Shown piece by piece: positions 48,701-61,120 of a stretch of DNA of 64,000 nt; within the stretch, counting starts at the first letter, position 1; the number at the start of each line of letters is the position of its first letter. The position numbers were made by a program, and so were the translations under genes. The stretch spans positions 41,172,001 to 41,236,000 of the forward strand of contig NC_133158.1 in the NCBI RefSeq assembly GCF_040802235.1, written 5' to 3'. This DNA is from Manis javanica (taxonomy: Eukaryota > Chordata > Mammalia > Pholidota > Manidae). Under the pieces are notes generated by a model that saw only the letters and a program-made list of their open reading frames with translations, made no database searches and had not been told where the DNA came from.

Positions 48701-51700
48701 CCCACAGTGCAGATGGCACTAAGATCCTTGTCAGGAGGGGCCGGCTCATGGGCTGCAGCAGGCGCCCAGGGCCCTGCATTCCGAGGGCCTTGCTGGGTGA
48801 CCTGCTGTCGCCATCTAGGAATTCCTAATGATTTTACAGAGCAGCCTGCAGGTTCATTTTCTAAGTTTCAGACTTACAGGCACAGACTCGTAAGCACTGC
48901 ACACCCTGAACATCTGACAGCTGGGGAGGGAGACTGCTCAGAAAACCGGCCAGACTCCTGGGGCTGCGGGGCCAATTCCAGGGAGCCGGGGGCAGCTGGT
49001 CCACGATTTGTCATCAGTTGCACTAAGTTTGAGAGCTGAGTGCCCCTGAGTTTTGTGACATCTTTCTACTCTGTCAGGAGTTTTACCCTAAGGAAACATA
49101 AAGACTTTGGTTTTCTGCTTTGAGAATCCCAGGTGGTCCACACCCATTGGCCCTCCACCCCCACTCACTATGCCGTGGCCCCAGGTTCCAGGGTCATATG
49201 GCGCCTGGACCCAGTGGGTGTCAGGTGTGGCGTCCTCCACTGGCCAGCAGGTGGGTCAGGGTAGCATCACCAGGCCTGTCCAGAGTCAACCTGTCAGGGT
49301 GGGCAGGCATGGGAAGCCCCTGGAGAAGCTGCCCGGTAAGGGGTCACCAACTGTGCAGGGCTGAGGTAAGCAGACTTGACCAACAGTGACCTTACCTGAG
49401 GCCAGCACCACTTCCAGAATTCTCTGGGGCAAAAGCCAGGGACTTCTCTCTGGTTTAAGCCAATGTGAGTCTAGATTCTGTTAGTTGCAGCATTCCGAAT
49501 CAAAGAGCTGCCCCTTTTGAAATTCTAGTTGGCATCCAGGCAGAATTTATAATAATGACTATTATATTAATGAAAACAATGACTGTCCAGCAGGCTACTG
49601 TGGACACGGGCTGGACCGTGGAGGGCAGAGCCACCTTGCCCGCCCTCCTCGCCCCCCCCTCGGGGTTCCTGCACAGACTCAGGGACACCGAAGCCAATGC
49701 TGAGAGCCCTGAGTCTAGTCCTCGCCCAGAAGGGAGAATGAGAAGCAGAACTGGAGGAGGGGCTGGGGGTAAAGTGATCAAGGCACGTGCGGACTAGCAC
49801 AGAGTGAAGGGGCTCTGAGCAAGGCTGACAGGGATCGGGGGGCTGACTGGAGCCCCACTCCATGGTGGGCAGCCCCAAAATCAGGGAGCTGCGGGGCATG
49901 GAGACCTCAGGCCTGTGCAAGGGGAAAAGACAGTGGCACCTGGGCCGTGGCTTCTCAGCGTCCTGGCAACCCAGAGCCTTCAGGTGAGTGCGGGGCATTC
50001 TCTTCCCAAACTGGGAGGGCTGGGCTGCCTTGGTGGGCACCGACCAGATGGTTCACCCTGGGAGGGATGCCCCAGGGCAAGGCCCAGGCCGCACACACAC
50101 TTTGGACTGAATGGGGTGCCAGGGGGTGCCCAAAGGACCCCCACATGAGGGACCAGGCCATCAGGACAGGCAAGGACAGGGGTGCTGGGGACTCTGGGAG
50201 CAGCACCTGCTGCCAGCCGAGGACAGGGGCTCAGCCCTGCAAGTAGCCTGGCCCTCCAGCCCAGGAGGCAGGATCCAGCCCCAGGAACCAGGCTCAAAGT
50301 TGGCAACCGGATAGGAGCTAGCCCAGAGGCCAGCGCACCACAGGGAAGGACACCGGCTGTGCCCTCCACACGTCACGGGCAGCTGTGTCACACACTTGTC
50401 CTCCACAGACAGGGCTGAGGACACAGGTGTGGCAGGCAGCAAACAGGCCCCAGCACCACTTGTCCTGCAGTCATCATATGCTCCAAACTGCGCCCTGGCA
50501 GGCCCAGGGCCAGGGCTGAGAGCCCAAACCTGGTCCACCCTAGCGCTGGCCTGGGGGCACCCTGGGGTGGCAGGCAGGGCAGACCCCAGGGGCTGCGCAG
50601 GATGGGGTAAGCAGGGCACTGCTGACAGCGAGGCGGGCAGCTGGGCCCTGGGTCAAGGTGGGGTGCTGGCGTGACCCAGAACCCTGCCTTCCTGCCCGTG
50701 CTTCCCGGTCCCCGGGCCATGAACCAGCAGTGCTGCCAGGCGAGGCCGAGCAGTCTGGGCATCCGAGGGGCACGGGGGCCACTCTCCGGCTCAGTTGGCC
50801 CCAATCACATCCCCCCACCCTTGGCATTCCAGCTCTCCTCTTCCTCTCTGGCAAACTTCTCAGAACAGAGATTTTCCAGGAGCAGGAGAGGAAAGGGGCC
50901 CATCAGTCTGCTCCTGGGCCACACTCTGAGGTGCAAAACGCAGGAGAGGGACAAGCCGTAGGGACTGTGGGGACAGGACTCCCAGGTGGCACCCAGATGC
51001 CCACCCCACAGTGAGTGTACCCTGCAGGCTGGGCCTGGCCTCATCAGGAGAGCTGGCACTCAAGAGAGGATGTCAGAGGACTCAAAGGGTGAGAATTTCT
51101 CCTGCTGGCCTGGGCTGAGAACTGTGGGCAGCCTCCTGCTCAGTGACCCCGGCGGACAGCCAGCAAGCGGACCTCAGCCCCACAGCCACAAGGAACTGAC
51201 TGCTGCCGACAAGCAGGCAGCTGGGGAGGGGATCCCAAGACCCACATAGGACAACGACCCACTGACACCACGATTGTAGCCCGGGAAACCCTGAGCAGGG
51301 GGTCCTGCCGGGCCCTGACTCCTGACCTACGGAACTGTCGGCTCCAGAGCTGTTGGTGGTAGCTCTGTTACACAGCACAGATACCTAGGAAGGACAGGAC
51401 AGAGAAGGTGGCAGGAGGGAAGCAGGTGCGGCTGCAGAGGCTTGAGCCGGGCCGCCAGGGACCGGGACACCTGGAGGGCTGCCTTTAGCTGGGAGCATGC
51501 CCACTGCAGACAACCCCACATGGGAGTTTGAAATTAACACAGTTCAGGTTCTTAAGGGAGAAACATGAAAGGAAATGACATCAGGGCAGAGAGATGCCCA
51601 CAGGCCCCTGTGGCCAGGCCCCAGGATGGACAGCAGCTGGTGCTGCCCAGCTGCAATGAGGGGCCCCACCTGAACTGACCCCCAAGGAGCCAGGCAGGGT

Positions 51701-53640
51701 GTGGCCAAGGGGGTGCAATGGCTGTGTGAACCCACAGGCAGGGTCCCACCTGCCCATCTTCCACAGGGCTTGGCAGACATGCTGGGCTGCACCCAGCCAG
51801 CAAATGTGCAGTTGGGGCAGATGGGGGACACACTGGGCAAAACCTAAAACCAGGATGATGCCAGCCCAGCCCAGGAAGGGAGGCAGAGGGAATGTGGGCT
51901 CCTTTCTACCCGGACTCCGTGTTCTCAGGTTTCCAGACACGGAGCTGGCCCCAGAAGCAGGCCACATGCCGAGCATCAGCGGCATCCCTCTGGCCTCCAG
52001 CCATCACTGCACACGCCTCCATGTATAAAGAAATGCGGCCTGGGGCGCTGAGGGACCTACTTGAGGGCCCAGACCAGGGCTCAGCAGGGCTCCTCTCCCC
52101 CTGCCCATTGCAGACCGAAGGGCATGTCCTGTCTCACCCACCACCGCTGCCCCTCCAAACCAGGGACCCCGAAGGGCCCTCAAGGGCACAACTTTCTCTT
52201 GCCTGCATCCTTCAACCTCTGACCCCGTGAATCCAGGGGCCTCTATGGTGGGCAGGGCTGTTGGCCCCAGGGCTAAGAATAAACAGGTGTCCCCATTTCT
52301 CCTGTGGGCCTCATTCCACAATGCTGGCTGAGGGGGCCATGCTGGCTTGGGGGCAGAGTGTGTCTCCTTCCAGGGTTCCCTTCTCCCAGGAGGTGGAAGT
52401 GAGGTACTCCCCAAGGGAGGAGGTGGAGCACAGTGGCCTGTAGCTCTCCCAGCCTCCCAGGGAAGCCTTGGAGAGCATGCTGGAGGTGCTTTCTGGACCC
52501 TGAGGCTGCTCGGGAAGGAAGCGCCTACCACATGGGCCTCACCTGTGGGCCAGCCTGGCTAGGGGTGAGAAGCCAAGTCCTCGGAGCCAGCGGGATGGAC
52601 ACCAGCCGCCTGATAGCCAGGCCTGGCTGCGTGTACCCTGGGGCCTCAAGGAGGAGTCAGGCTGTCAGATCAGCCGGCCGGCCAAGGATCCACATGCCTG
52701 TCCCACCACAGGCTGAGTTCTGCTCATCTGCCCACCGCCTGGGGAAGGACTGTGCCGCAAAGCCACAGCAACGGGGTCCAGTCCCACAGGGCACCTTTGG
52801 AGAACTCACTCAAGGAAAAGATCAAGATCTGGGTTCTGGCCCCTGGGGCAGGTGGGACAGCACCCCCTCAACCCACCGAGAAGGACTGGAGAGGTCCCCC
52901 AGAGGCTGATGGTGGGACTGTACCCACTCACCATGGCAAGTTCCAGACTGGATGGGAGGTGTCGAGGACACAGTGGGGACAGTGGGGGGGGGTCAAGAGA
53001 GGGCCTGGCTGCCTTCCCAGGCCTCACCCACAACCGGCCCCTCTACCCCAAGGAGAACCCCCTGCCACCCTGACCCCTCAGCTGGGCCACGGCCTCTCCC
53101 TGCTCTGCCCCACCATGGAGCTACAGCCTGACTGGTCCTGGCTAAAGGGAGGGGGCCAGTCATACAGGCATCCGATGAGCTCACGGGGAGAACACCCTGG
53201 TGGTGTGAGCACTTTGGGAATTCAGGGCTGTGTTGTTCTTGACCGTTCTTGGCAAGCCAGGGCAAGGAGGGCGAGGCTAACTGCGGTGACCCAAGCCCCG
53301 GGTGCCGAGAGCCTGCAGCACAGGGACAGGCCCTATTTGTACAACACCAAAGGAGGGGAGGCTCCCCAAGACACCCCGTCTAACCCAGAGTTCAGAGCTG
53401 TTTTTTAATCCGGCAACAGGCTCCTTAGGCGAGCTGGTGATATAACCACAAAGTCGTAAAACACATTTGCTACTGGAAGTCTAATTACTTTTAAACACAA
53501 GCTGTACTTGTTCCTGACCCTTAACTGCTCAAGGAAACGGTAAACATGTATTAGCCTTGTAGTCAGTAACCTGTCACCACCCTGCTGGTCCAAAAGCCAC
53601 ACGCAGCTTTCTTCCTAAGATAAAGGAGTCCCTGAGAAGG
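48701..53640. other. Intergenic, about 4.9 kb without a recognised gene
   Basis: GC-rich unique sequence. Several open frames of 100-220 codons exist on both strands, the longest being 218 codons at 52752-53408 plus. None shows a protein family, and their composition (Gly, Pro, Arg, Ser) is that of GC-rich non-coding DNA. A more AT-rich patch at 53400-53620 matches no repeat that I recognise. Confidence 0.5.
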
Positions 53641-53778
53641 GGGTTTCCTTTTGGGGTGAATGAAAACATCCTAAACTGGACTGTGGTGATGGAGGCAGAG
53701 CCCTGTGAACATACTCAGAGCCCAGTGACTATGGCTGAATAGTCTAAGCAGAGCATCCCAATAAAGTTGTTTAAAAAA
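53640..53778 (+). repeat. Old L1 3' UTR end
   Basis: 'ggtgaatgaaaacatcctaa', 'actggactgtggtgatggag' and 'catcccaataaagttgttt' with a short A tail mark an L1M 3' end. Confidence 0.8.
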
Positions 53779-55239
53779 GGCAAAGGCCGTAGCAGACCCC
53801 CATCCACACCAGCTTAAGCCAGGCAGGGCCACAGCCTCAAAGACAATGGCCTCTTTGGAGAAGCAAGTGGCCAGAGCCTCTTCCTGGACTGAAGGCAGGG
53901 AGTGCTGGTGAAGAATGGAGACCCAGAGGAACAGAGCCAGCCTGAGGGCCTCCCACCAGCCAGCCAGCAACACGCGGCAGTAAGACAAGCGAGAGCAATG
54001 GGCCAGAGCCCGCTGGCTAAGAGGACACCAGGAGCCGCTGCTGTCAGTAAACCAGTGGGTAAACCCAAGTCCAATGAGAAGCTGGGCCTCCGACGTTCCT
54101 ATCGGCAGTGAAGCAGCAGGGGACACAGCCACTTTCACAAGACGGCCTGCCTCAGGACAGGCGGAGACCCTGGGCGGGATACGACCGCCAAGGCGACACC
54201 CACACCCAGACACCCACAGTGGAGGGCGCACCACCAGACCATAGCTGGTGCACCCAGTGTCCCGGGTCCCGGACGTGAAGCTAAGATGGAGGAACTGGTC
54301 CCGACCCAAGGGGACCAGATGCAGGTGACTCCAAACAGGGTCCTGTGGCTGGATGTCCCTGAACTGGCCTGAGGGCTAGACGTACCGAGGTACCCATATG
54401 AATCCTGACCTGATGGCTGTACTGATTCAGAGAAGGTCCTTGTTGTAGGACACACACTGGAAAGGCTCACAGTGATGAGCTTCAAAATAGGACACACTCT
54501 CAAAGTTTGGGGGAAAACACACTTTCTATTTGCAACTTTTCTGTAACACGGGGCTGGGTAACAGAGCCTGCCTGCAGCAGCAGGGCTGTGGGAACCAGGG
54601 CTCCACTCTGACCCCTGTGGGTCCTCCCCAGGCTGGGCCTCACCGCACACCTCAGCCCAGCAGGGGCTCGGGTGGCTGGCTGAGATGTGCCCCCGTCACC
54701 TAGGCAGCCCTTGGAAGCCCTGGCCACAGCACACTGCCTGAAGCCACAGGGAGCTACACTGCGTTCTTATTTTCCCCTTAATTCAGGTTCGTGGACGAAG
54801 GGCTCCTTCCAGCACCCCATCCCAGCACGTGTCCCCCTACAGTGCTCTGGTCGGGGTCCAGCGAGTGTAGCTGCCTCAGACCCACTGGGACGAGCTGTGG
54901 GACCAGAACTAAATGTGCAGGTGGGGAGGGCAGGCGTGTGGGCAAGGTGGGCCTGCCAGGGACCCCAGAGTCAGTCCCCCCGCTAAGGCACAGGGACAAG
55001 GGCGGGTACATGCCAACCCCACACCGTGAGGCAGACACAGAGTGCTCACTCCCTGGCAACTCCAAACACAGGTATAAGGTGCTGTCCAGACAGCTGCTGA
55101 CAACCAGCACCTTCTCCAGGGTTTGTATAAACACCTTTTCCCACAAAACAGGTGGAACACATAAACACTGCCCAGGACCTGGGGCCTGTCAGTTTACACC
55201 ACGGGAAGTCCTGCATCACCACCCAGATGCAGGGACTCG
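53779..55239. other. Intergenic flank downstream of RRP1
   Basis: Unique sequence between the L1 tail and the RRP1 poly(A) signal. A 212-codon open frame on the minus strand (53671-54309) overlaps the L1 tail and shows no known domain, so I do not call it a gene. Confidence 0.5.
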
Positions 55240-55245
55240 TTTATA

Positions 55246-55442
55246 AGAACCTCTGGCATTTTATTTCCTACGCCCCATGCAGGGGACCAGAGCCAGCTGC
55301 CATTTAGCCCTGGCCACCTGCCATGTGGTGGGGACCAGCAAGTGGGGACAGTCGGTGTCCTGGGTTCTGGAAAGGCGGCACCACCGTCCCGTCCCCTCAC
55401 TCCACGCAGTCCCTCCAAAGCCCCACCTGTGGGGCCAGCCAC
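55246..55442 (-). other. RRP1: RRP1 3' UTR
   Basis: From the stop codon to just past the AATAAA at 55260-55265 is under 200 bases, so the predicted 3' UTR is short. The exact cleavage site is not visible and probably lies near 55240. Confidence 0.65.
55260..55265 (-). terminator. RRP1: RRP1 polyadenylation signal
   Basis: The minus strand reads AAATAAAAT, containing the canonical AATAAA, about 180 bases after the stop codon. A GU-rich stretch (GGGTGGTG on the minus strand, 55217-55224) lies about 35 bases downstream, where a downstream element is expected. Confidence 0.75.
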
Positions 55443-55687
55443 TCACTCCCGGCCCTCCAGCTGCCGCTTCTTTTTCCTGTCCGGCTTCTGGCAATTGGTC
55501 CCCTTCACTTTGGGCCCTGCCCAAGGCCGCCGCCGCTGCTTGAAGGTGCCTCTCCTGCCGCAGCCCCCCGGCTGCTCCTGGGGTGCAATGGGGTCGGCTG
55601 CAGCCCCCCGCCGCCGCCGCCGCCTGGTCTTCATCCTCTCAGATCCGGAGCTCAGGTCTAGACCACGGCCCGCCCTTTCACCTTTCC
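55443..55687 (-). CDS. RRP1: RRP1 last coding exon (basic C-terminal tail)
   Basis: The acceptor is GCTGTTCTAG at 55688; the exon begins with two bases that complete a Gly codon split from the previous exon. The 80 residues after it include GKGERAGRG, ERMKTRRRRRRGAAADP, RRGTFKQRRRPW and end QLEGRE. Five CGG codons in a row (55608-55622) encode part of the Arg run. The human tail aligns through GKGE, an ER-K-x-RRRG block, ADP and a final RKKK/RE motif. Such Arg/Lys clusters act as nucleolar localisation and RNA-binding sequence. The stop TGA (55443-55445) overlaps a sequence that looks like a splice donor. Confidence 0.93.
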
Positions 55688-56714
55688 CTAGAACAGCAAG
55701 GTCATGTGACACAGGCAGCATGAAGGCTTCATCTCCCTTCGAGGCTGACACAGGTGCCAAGCCGGGGCAGAGCAGAGGACACCAAGTGCCCGCGTGACAG
55801 TAGCCACAGCCTAAGGAGCACACCCACACCCGCCCGTCCAGGGAACCGAGCCAGTGCGGATGCCAGGGCACCAGGCAGGTGTGAGACTGAAGTGGCTCCT
55901 GACCCGGGAAGGCTGACCAGGAGGGGAGTCTTCACTCAGCAAGACCAGCGTGTGGGCAGAATCAGGAGAAAGGAGAAGCAGGTGGCAAAGGATGACGGAG
56001 GGGGGCCTAGGCTCACTGCACATGGGGGCTGAAGGTGATGCTGGTTGGGAGAGGCAGGCTCAGAAGGCAGGGCCCGAAGCTCAGCCTCAAATCAGCACAC
56101 AAAGGAACCAGGAGGCGGAGTTCAGGGAACAGCCTGGCAACAGTATACAAGCCCGTCCAGTGGCTGTGGCAAGGACCCAGGTATGAGACACCACAGACAG
56201 AGGTGGCCTGGGCCAGGGCAGGAAGTGAACTCCAGAGACGCTTTAAGGAGCAGATCCCAGGACCTTGGGGCCAGCTTAGCACATGGGTGCAGCCAAGAAC
56301 CTCTTCTGCATTCCCCTTTCAGCCATGGATGCTCCAGGCCCTGCCCGGCCTGCTCCTGTGGGCACAGCCCACCTCTGCTGCAGCGGCATCCAGGGCCCCG
56401 GCGGCCCGCAGCAGGCACAGGACGGCCCTCGGCAGGGGCAGTCAGTCTAATTACACTCCTGTGGACAGGCTGGGGAGGGTGGCAGCAAGGGGAGCCTCTA
56501 ACGCTGAGGAATCTCTAAAGGACGCTGAAGAGAAGGAAGAAGGGGGAGAAGAGAAGACGAGGGGTGGACGGGGTCTGGTCAAAGATGCTGCGGGCTGGAA
56601 GCAGCAGGCAGGCAGAGCTGCAGTGAGCACAGCAGGGAGGGAGGCGGCCACCAGGACATGGCAGGGGGACCGTGGGCGTGGGAGGCAGGCGGCGGCAGAG
56701 GCAGCTGCGCCCAC

Positions 56715-56828
56715 CTGTCTTGTTTTGCAGCTGGAATTTGGGCAAACACTTCTTCCTCTTCCTCTCCCGCCTCCCTTCCTGCAGTTTCCTGTAGGCTTTC
56801 TCCAGGATGTCGTCCTCAGGGAAGAGGC
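56715..56828 (-). CDS. RRP1: RRP1 internal exon, LFPEDDILEKAYRKL segment
   Basis: This 114-bp exon has acceptor CCGTAG and donor ACAG/GTGGGC. It carries LFPEDDILEKAYRKLQEG followed by RRERKRKKCLPKFQLQ, matching the human segment that begins IFPEDEIPEKA. The second half is strongly basic. It is phase-compatible with both neighbours (2 bases in, 1 base out). Confidence 0.95.
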
Positions 56829-57756
56829 CTACGGACCAAGGCAGATGGTCATGGCTGCAGCCAGGCCTGCGTGCTCTTTCAGTTTGCACACTCACTGCTT
56901 CACATGAGCTCGTGCAAGCAGGCCCCGGTCTACACCCAAGACAGCTGCCACCAGCTCAGACCGGGCCGGGCTGACTATGGCAGCATCTATGGCCCATCCA
57001 GTTTAGTCCTTCCAGGTGCGCCTGCTGGGGCGGGGCCGGGCTTTCTGGGGCGACAGTGAGGTTCCCTGCTTTCATAGCAGAGGGAGTCACCCAGGTCACA
57101 CATTTGGTCAAATGATAAGATATACACAACATTCATGCATTTTATGGTACCTAAATTTTACCTAAAAAACACTGGACTTTAGTTTATGCTGATCACAAAG
57201 CATTAAAGGGTACGGTTGGAGGGAGGGCAGGAGAGTGCATGTGTGATAAAACAAGGACAGTAAAATGTTGAGGCAGAATGAGGCGGCAGACACGCAGGTC
57301 TTCACTGCAAAGTCCTGCCACGGCTGTTGGCCTTTAAACGGTTCACAAGGATGGCGGGAAACGCCTTCATCTTCACCCCAGACCTACAAAACTTTACAGG
57401 GAAAGCTCTCGTGGTCCCAGCAGCCACACACTGAGGAGACACGGTCGCCTCACCGCACACCCACAGCCAGGCCTGCCTGGCACTCACTAGGACAGTCTCC
57501 TTGCCCAGCCCTGCCCTGGGGCTCAGCACTAAGCTCACGGGCCTCGAGGGCATTCTCACACCCACTCAGGCTGAGAACCACTGTGCTGCGGCAGGACGGG
57601 AACTGCAGAATCCCTGGGCCCACCTCCCCTTGAAAAACACCACCAGCCTCTCTGCAAAGATTATCCGTGCTGTGTGGTTGAACACGGGATCCAAGCCACT
57701 CCCAGGATACCATCTTCTCACTGGGGGGCCGGCCTCCGGGGCAGCCCAGCGCTCAC

Positions 57757-57776
57757 CTTCAGCAAGGTCCTGCAGC
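57757..57776 (-). CDS. RRP1: RRP1 microexon of 20 bp (LQDLAE)
   Basis: The exon is only 20 bases between a good acceptor (TTCTTTCAG) and donor (GAAG/GTGAGC). It completes a Lys codon and encodes LQDLAE. Without it the frame would be lost, since 20 is not a multiple of three, and human RRP1 has the same KLQDLA residues at this place. It is therefore real and probably constitutive. Confidence 0.93.
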
Positions 57777-58025
57777 CTGAAAGAACGAAAGATAGTCACT
57801 CCCCAGGGCAGGGGCTTCTGGAGGAGGAAGGTGGCTGCACCCACGCAGACCTCCAGCAGGGGACACAACGGCTACAAGCGCTCTGAACACAGGGCCTGAC
57901 CCCACCCGCCCCAGGCTGAGGCGACTGGGAAGGCATGTGGGCCAAGCACAAAAACCAGGGCTGATGAAGCAAAGGACCACCCGAGGGCAGTGGGAAGGAC
58001 GCCGCCGCCATCCGAGAGCCCTTAC

Positions 58026-58123
58026 TTTCGGATCACTTTGTAGAGACGTTTCCTGTTCTGAGAAGGGGTGTTCTGGTGACTGGCCACCTCAAACAGTCTG
58101 TTGGCAACGGCCTCATAGTTGAA
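58026..58123 (-). CDS. RRP1: RRP1 internal exon (FNYEAVANRLFEVAS segment)
   Basis: 98 bp, acceptor GAAACAG, donor CGAAA/GTAAGG. It encodes FNYEAVANRLFEVASHQ followed by NTPSQNRKRLYKVIR, the best-conserved part of the tail compared with human RRP1. The polypyrimidine tract before the acceptor is interrupted by GAAA but is still acceptable. Confidence 0.97.
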
Positions 58124-58818
58124 CTGTTTCACAGAGAGACGCCATGAAGAAGAGTCAGCCCCTGCAGGGGCTCCCAGAATGGGAACCGCCCACGGAGCCT
58201 GAGGACCACATGCGGATTCTCTGCTCCGGTCACATGGATACCCGAGGCCCTCCCGCTGCCCCCTCAGCACATGCCCTCTACACCAGGCAGCATATGTGCT
58301 CCAGGACAGTGCTGCCCCATGGAAACACGAGGGGGCTGCCCAAGTGGCCTCCTGAAACTTTAGGTCCTCTGGCAGCCACGTTAAAGTAGCAGGAAGAAAA
58401 CAAGAAATCCATTTGCATATGTTTTATTTAACCCACAATACCTAAAATCTGAATTCAATGAGTAACCGGTAGTAGGACTTAGTAAGTACCTTACACTTGC
58501 CCTGTGCCTGAAGTCTCAGGTCCCGAATACTGAGCCCTGCCTGCAGGGGGCCTGTGTGCTGACCACCCGGCACCCTGAGGCTCAGGGGGCAGGCCTGGGG
58601 CGCCACTGCTAAGCCACACGGTCCCAACCCAGTTCCCAAGGGCCCTGTGCTCCCGCAGACGAGGGGCCCAGAGCACCCGCCCTCCACCAAATCCAGGTCA
58701 GACAGCTGCCGCCGGCTCCTGTGCAGAGGCCGCCTCCCCTCCAGCCCCACTGGATCCAGAGTTGGCCGTGGAGCGAGGGCGGAGGCCGAGCACTTGGCCC
58801 ACCGGTCAGGCCACCCAC

Positions 58819-58904
58819 CTGGAGGACAGGGCCACTGCTGCCATCATCGTCACCGTCTCCTGCCTGTTCCTCACCCTCACCGGGGTCAGGCCCACGGGGG
58901 GAGC
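58819..58904 (-). CDS. RRP1: RRP1 internal exon, acidic linker
   Basis: 86 bp, acceptor TTCTAG, donor CTCCAG/GTGGGT. It encodes SPRGPDPGEGEEQAGDGDDD then GSSGPVLQ, an acidic low-complexity linker. The human counterpart also has GEEQAGDD and ends SGGPVLQ. Confidence 0.94.
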
Positions 58905-59639
58905 CTAGAACAAGAGGGCCCCGTGAACTCAAGGATGCACGCCCAGTATGCACGGCACCTCAACAAACACCTGTTTACAGGGCCCACAACCTGGGCAGGG
59001 CACACAGGTATAGGCAGGGAGATCCAGGGCACAAGTTGGCAAGGGGACACCAATGACCTCACCCAGGCCCAGGAACAGGGGCCTGACCTGTCCTTAAAGG
59101 GTGAAATTCAGCAGGAATATGAGTGGGCATCTTAGGCAGCAAATGTAGTTCACAAGTTCCAGAAGCGAGGAAGAAGGGTAGGCAGGCCAAAAGGCAGGCG
59201 GGGATTGAGGGGTGGTGGGAGATCACGGTTCAGATCATTTGGGGCTCTGATGTCACTGCCTACAGAGGAAGGGTTCTGGACAGCAGGTGGCTGGGAGCGG
59301 GGTGCACGTGGCAGACAACGAGGACAGCAAGGCGGCAGGCAGGCATCAGTGGGCCCACCAGGAGACTCCTGGGTCTGTCGGTGCCGGGAGGACTTGGGCT
59401 GCTGGGGGGAAGCAAAGGGAGGCACTACCGGATAAAATGCGCAGGCAGAGACACCGTCTAGCGAGAAAGCCCAGGAGCATGTCCGCAAGGGCGAGGGAAG
59501 ACAGTGACCCCGGACCCACGGTCAGTGGCCTCCACGAGGGCGCCAGCACCACTCAGCAGGATACGGGCAACCCCTTCAGCAAACGGTACTGGGAAAACTG
59601 GGCATCCACAGGCAGAAAAATGACGCCAGGCCCTTACCT

Positions 59640-60765
59640 CATGCCACATACAAAATCAACTCAAAGCAGATCAGAGACCTGAAGTCGATCAAGCACCAAA
59701 TGATAAAATTCTTAGAAAACTCAGAGCGAAACTGACATAACACCGACTTGGCAATCATTTCTTGGATAGGATGCCAAAGGCATGATAATGAGAAAAAATA
59801 AACTCGACTTCATGAAAATCAGACACTACCACAGACTACAGAGGCAACTCCAGAAGGGGAGAAGACACTGCAAATCATGCATCTGCTCAGGGGTTAATAT
59901 CCCGAATGTACAGGGAACCCCGAAAGCTCAACAACAAAAGACCTGGATGGAAGACAAAGGACCTGAACAGACCTCTCCAAAAGAAGACATACAAATGGCC
60001 AACAAATCCATGAGGGGATGCTCAGCACCACCGCTGTCAGGGACATGCAAATGACAAAGAGACAGCACCTCACACCCACGGGGATGGGGCTGCCATCAAA
60101 AAACCAGAAAACAACAGCGCTGGTGTGCATAGGGAGAAACCGGGGCCTGGGCACTGCAGGTGGGAAGGTAACACGGTGCAGCTGCTGTGGACAATGGCTC
60201 AGTGGTTCCTGAACACTGAACACAGAAGTGCCACGGGACCCAGCAACTCTACTGCTGGGTGTATAGCCAAGGGAAGTGAAACAGGGTCCTGAGCCATCTG
60301 CACACCCACGTTCACAGCACCGTGCCTCACAGTAGCCAGAACGTGCAAGTAACCCAAGTGTCCATTCGTGGATGAAGGATACGCAAAACGTCCATCACAG
60401 AGTGGATTACTCAGCCTTAGAAAAGAAGTTCCGATGCACACACCACGTGCACAAAGCTCGAGGGCATTACGCTCCGTGGAGCAGGGGGGACGCAAAAAGA
60501 CAAATACTGGAGCCCATTTATGCGAGGACCCTAGAGCTGTCAGATCCCTGGAGACAGAAAGTGGGTTGGTGGCGGCCCAGAGCTGGATGGTGGGCTGCCT
60601 GGGGCATCAGTGTTCAGTGGGGACATTTTCAGTGTGGGAAGATGCAGAATTTGGGGAATGGATGGCGGCAATGCCTGCATGACAAGGTGAGTGTACATGT
60701 CACGGAACTGTACGCTCAGAAATGGTCAGCACAGTGACCTCTCTGTAACTTTCACCACCACAGGA
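59640..60765 (+). repeat. Old L1 ORF2 tail and 3' UTR, antisense to RRP1
   Basis: 'caactcaaagcagatcagag', 'gacctgaacagacctctcca', 'aatggccaacaaatccatga', 'gcaactctactgctgggtgt', 'acccaagtgtccattcgtgg' and 'gagacagaaagtgggttgg' follow the L1 order. Many stops; inactive. Confidence 0.93.
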
Positions 60766-61010
60766 AAGGTGGGGGCAAGGAGAGTCCGGAAGCTGGTGGG
60801 CAATGACACGCCCCACCACAGCCACTGGGCACAATGTGCGCGGGGGACCCCAAAGTCAGCCCCACGAGACCAGCTGACATCCACCAAGGACCCGCACTGG
60901 CACCCAGAGGACAAACGGGCCAGCTCAGGTCCCACCACCGCCGGCACCCTGGGCCCCACCCCAACACCCTGCAGCACTGCTTCATCTGCCCCCGCTCTCG
61001 CTCACTCACC

Positions 61011-61120
61011 CCCAGTCAGCGGGCACTTCCTCTGTGCCTGGCGCTGCTCTCGGCACTGGGGGAAAAGCTGTGATCCCTGAGCTCCCTGACCCAGAGGAGA
61101 TGGGACAGGCACTCTGAGCA
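61011..61120 (-). repeat. MIR SINE fragment, reverse orientation
   Basis: 'tcctctgtgcctggcgctgc', 'tctcggcactgggggaaaag' and a following 'gacccagaggagatggg' resemble a reversed MIR or related core-SINE. Confidence 0.5.

Noticed and set aside
56035..56907. 290-codon open frame, plus strand
   Set aside because: Lies antisense to an RRP1 intron and to the exon at 56715-56828; the RRP1 exon explains the conserved part.
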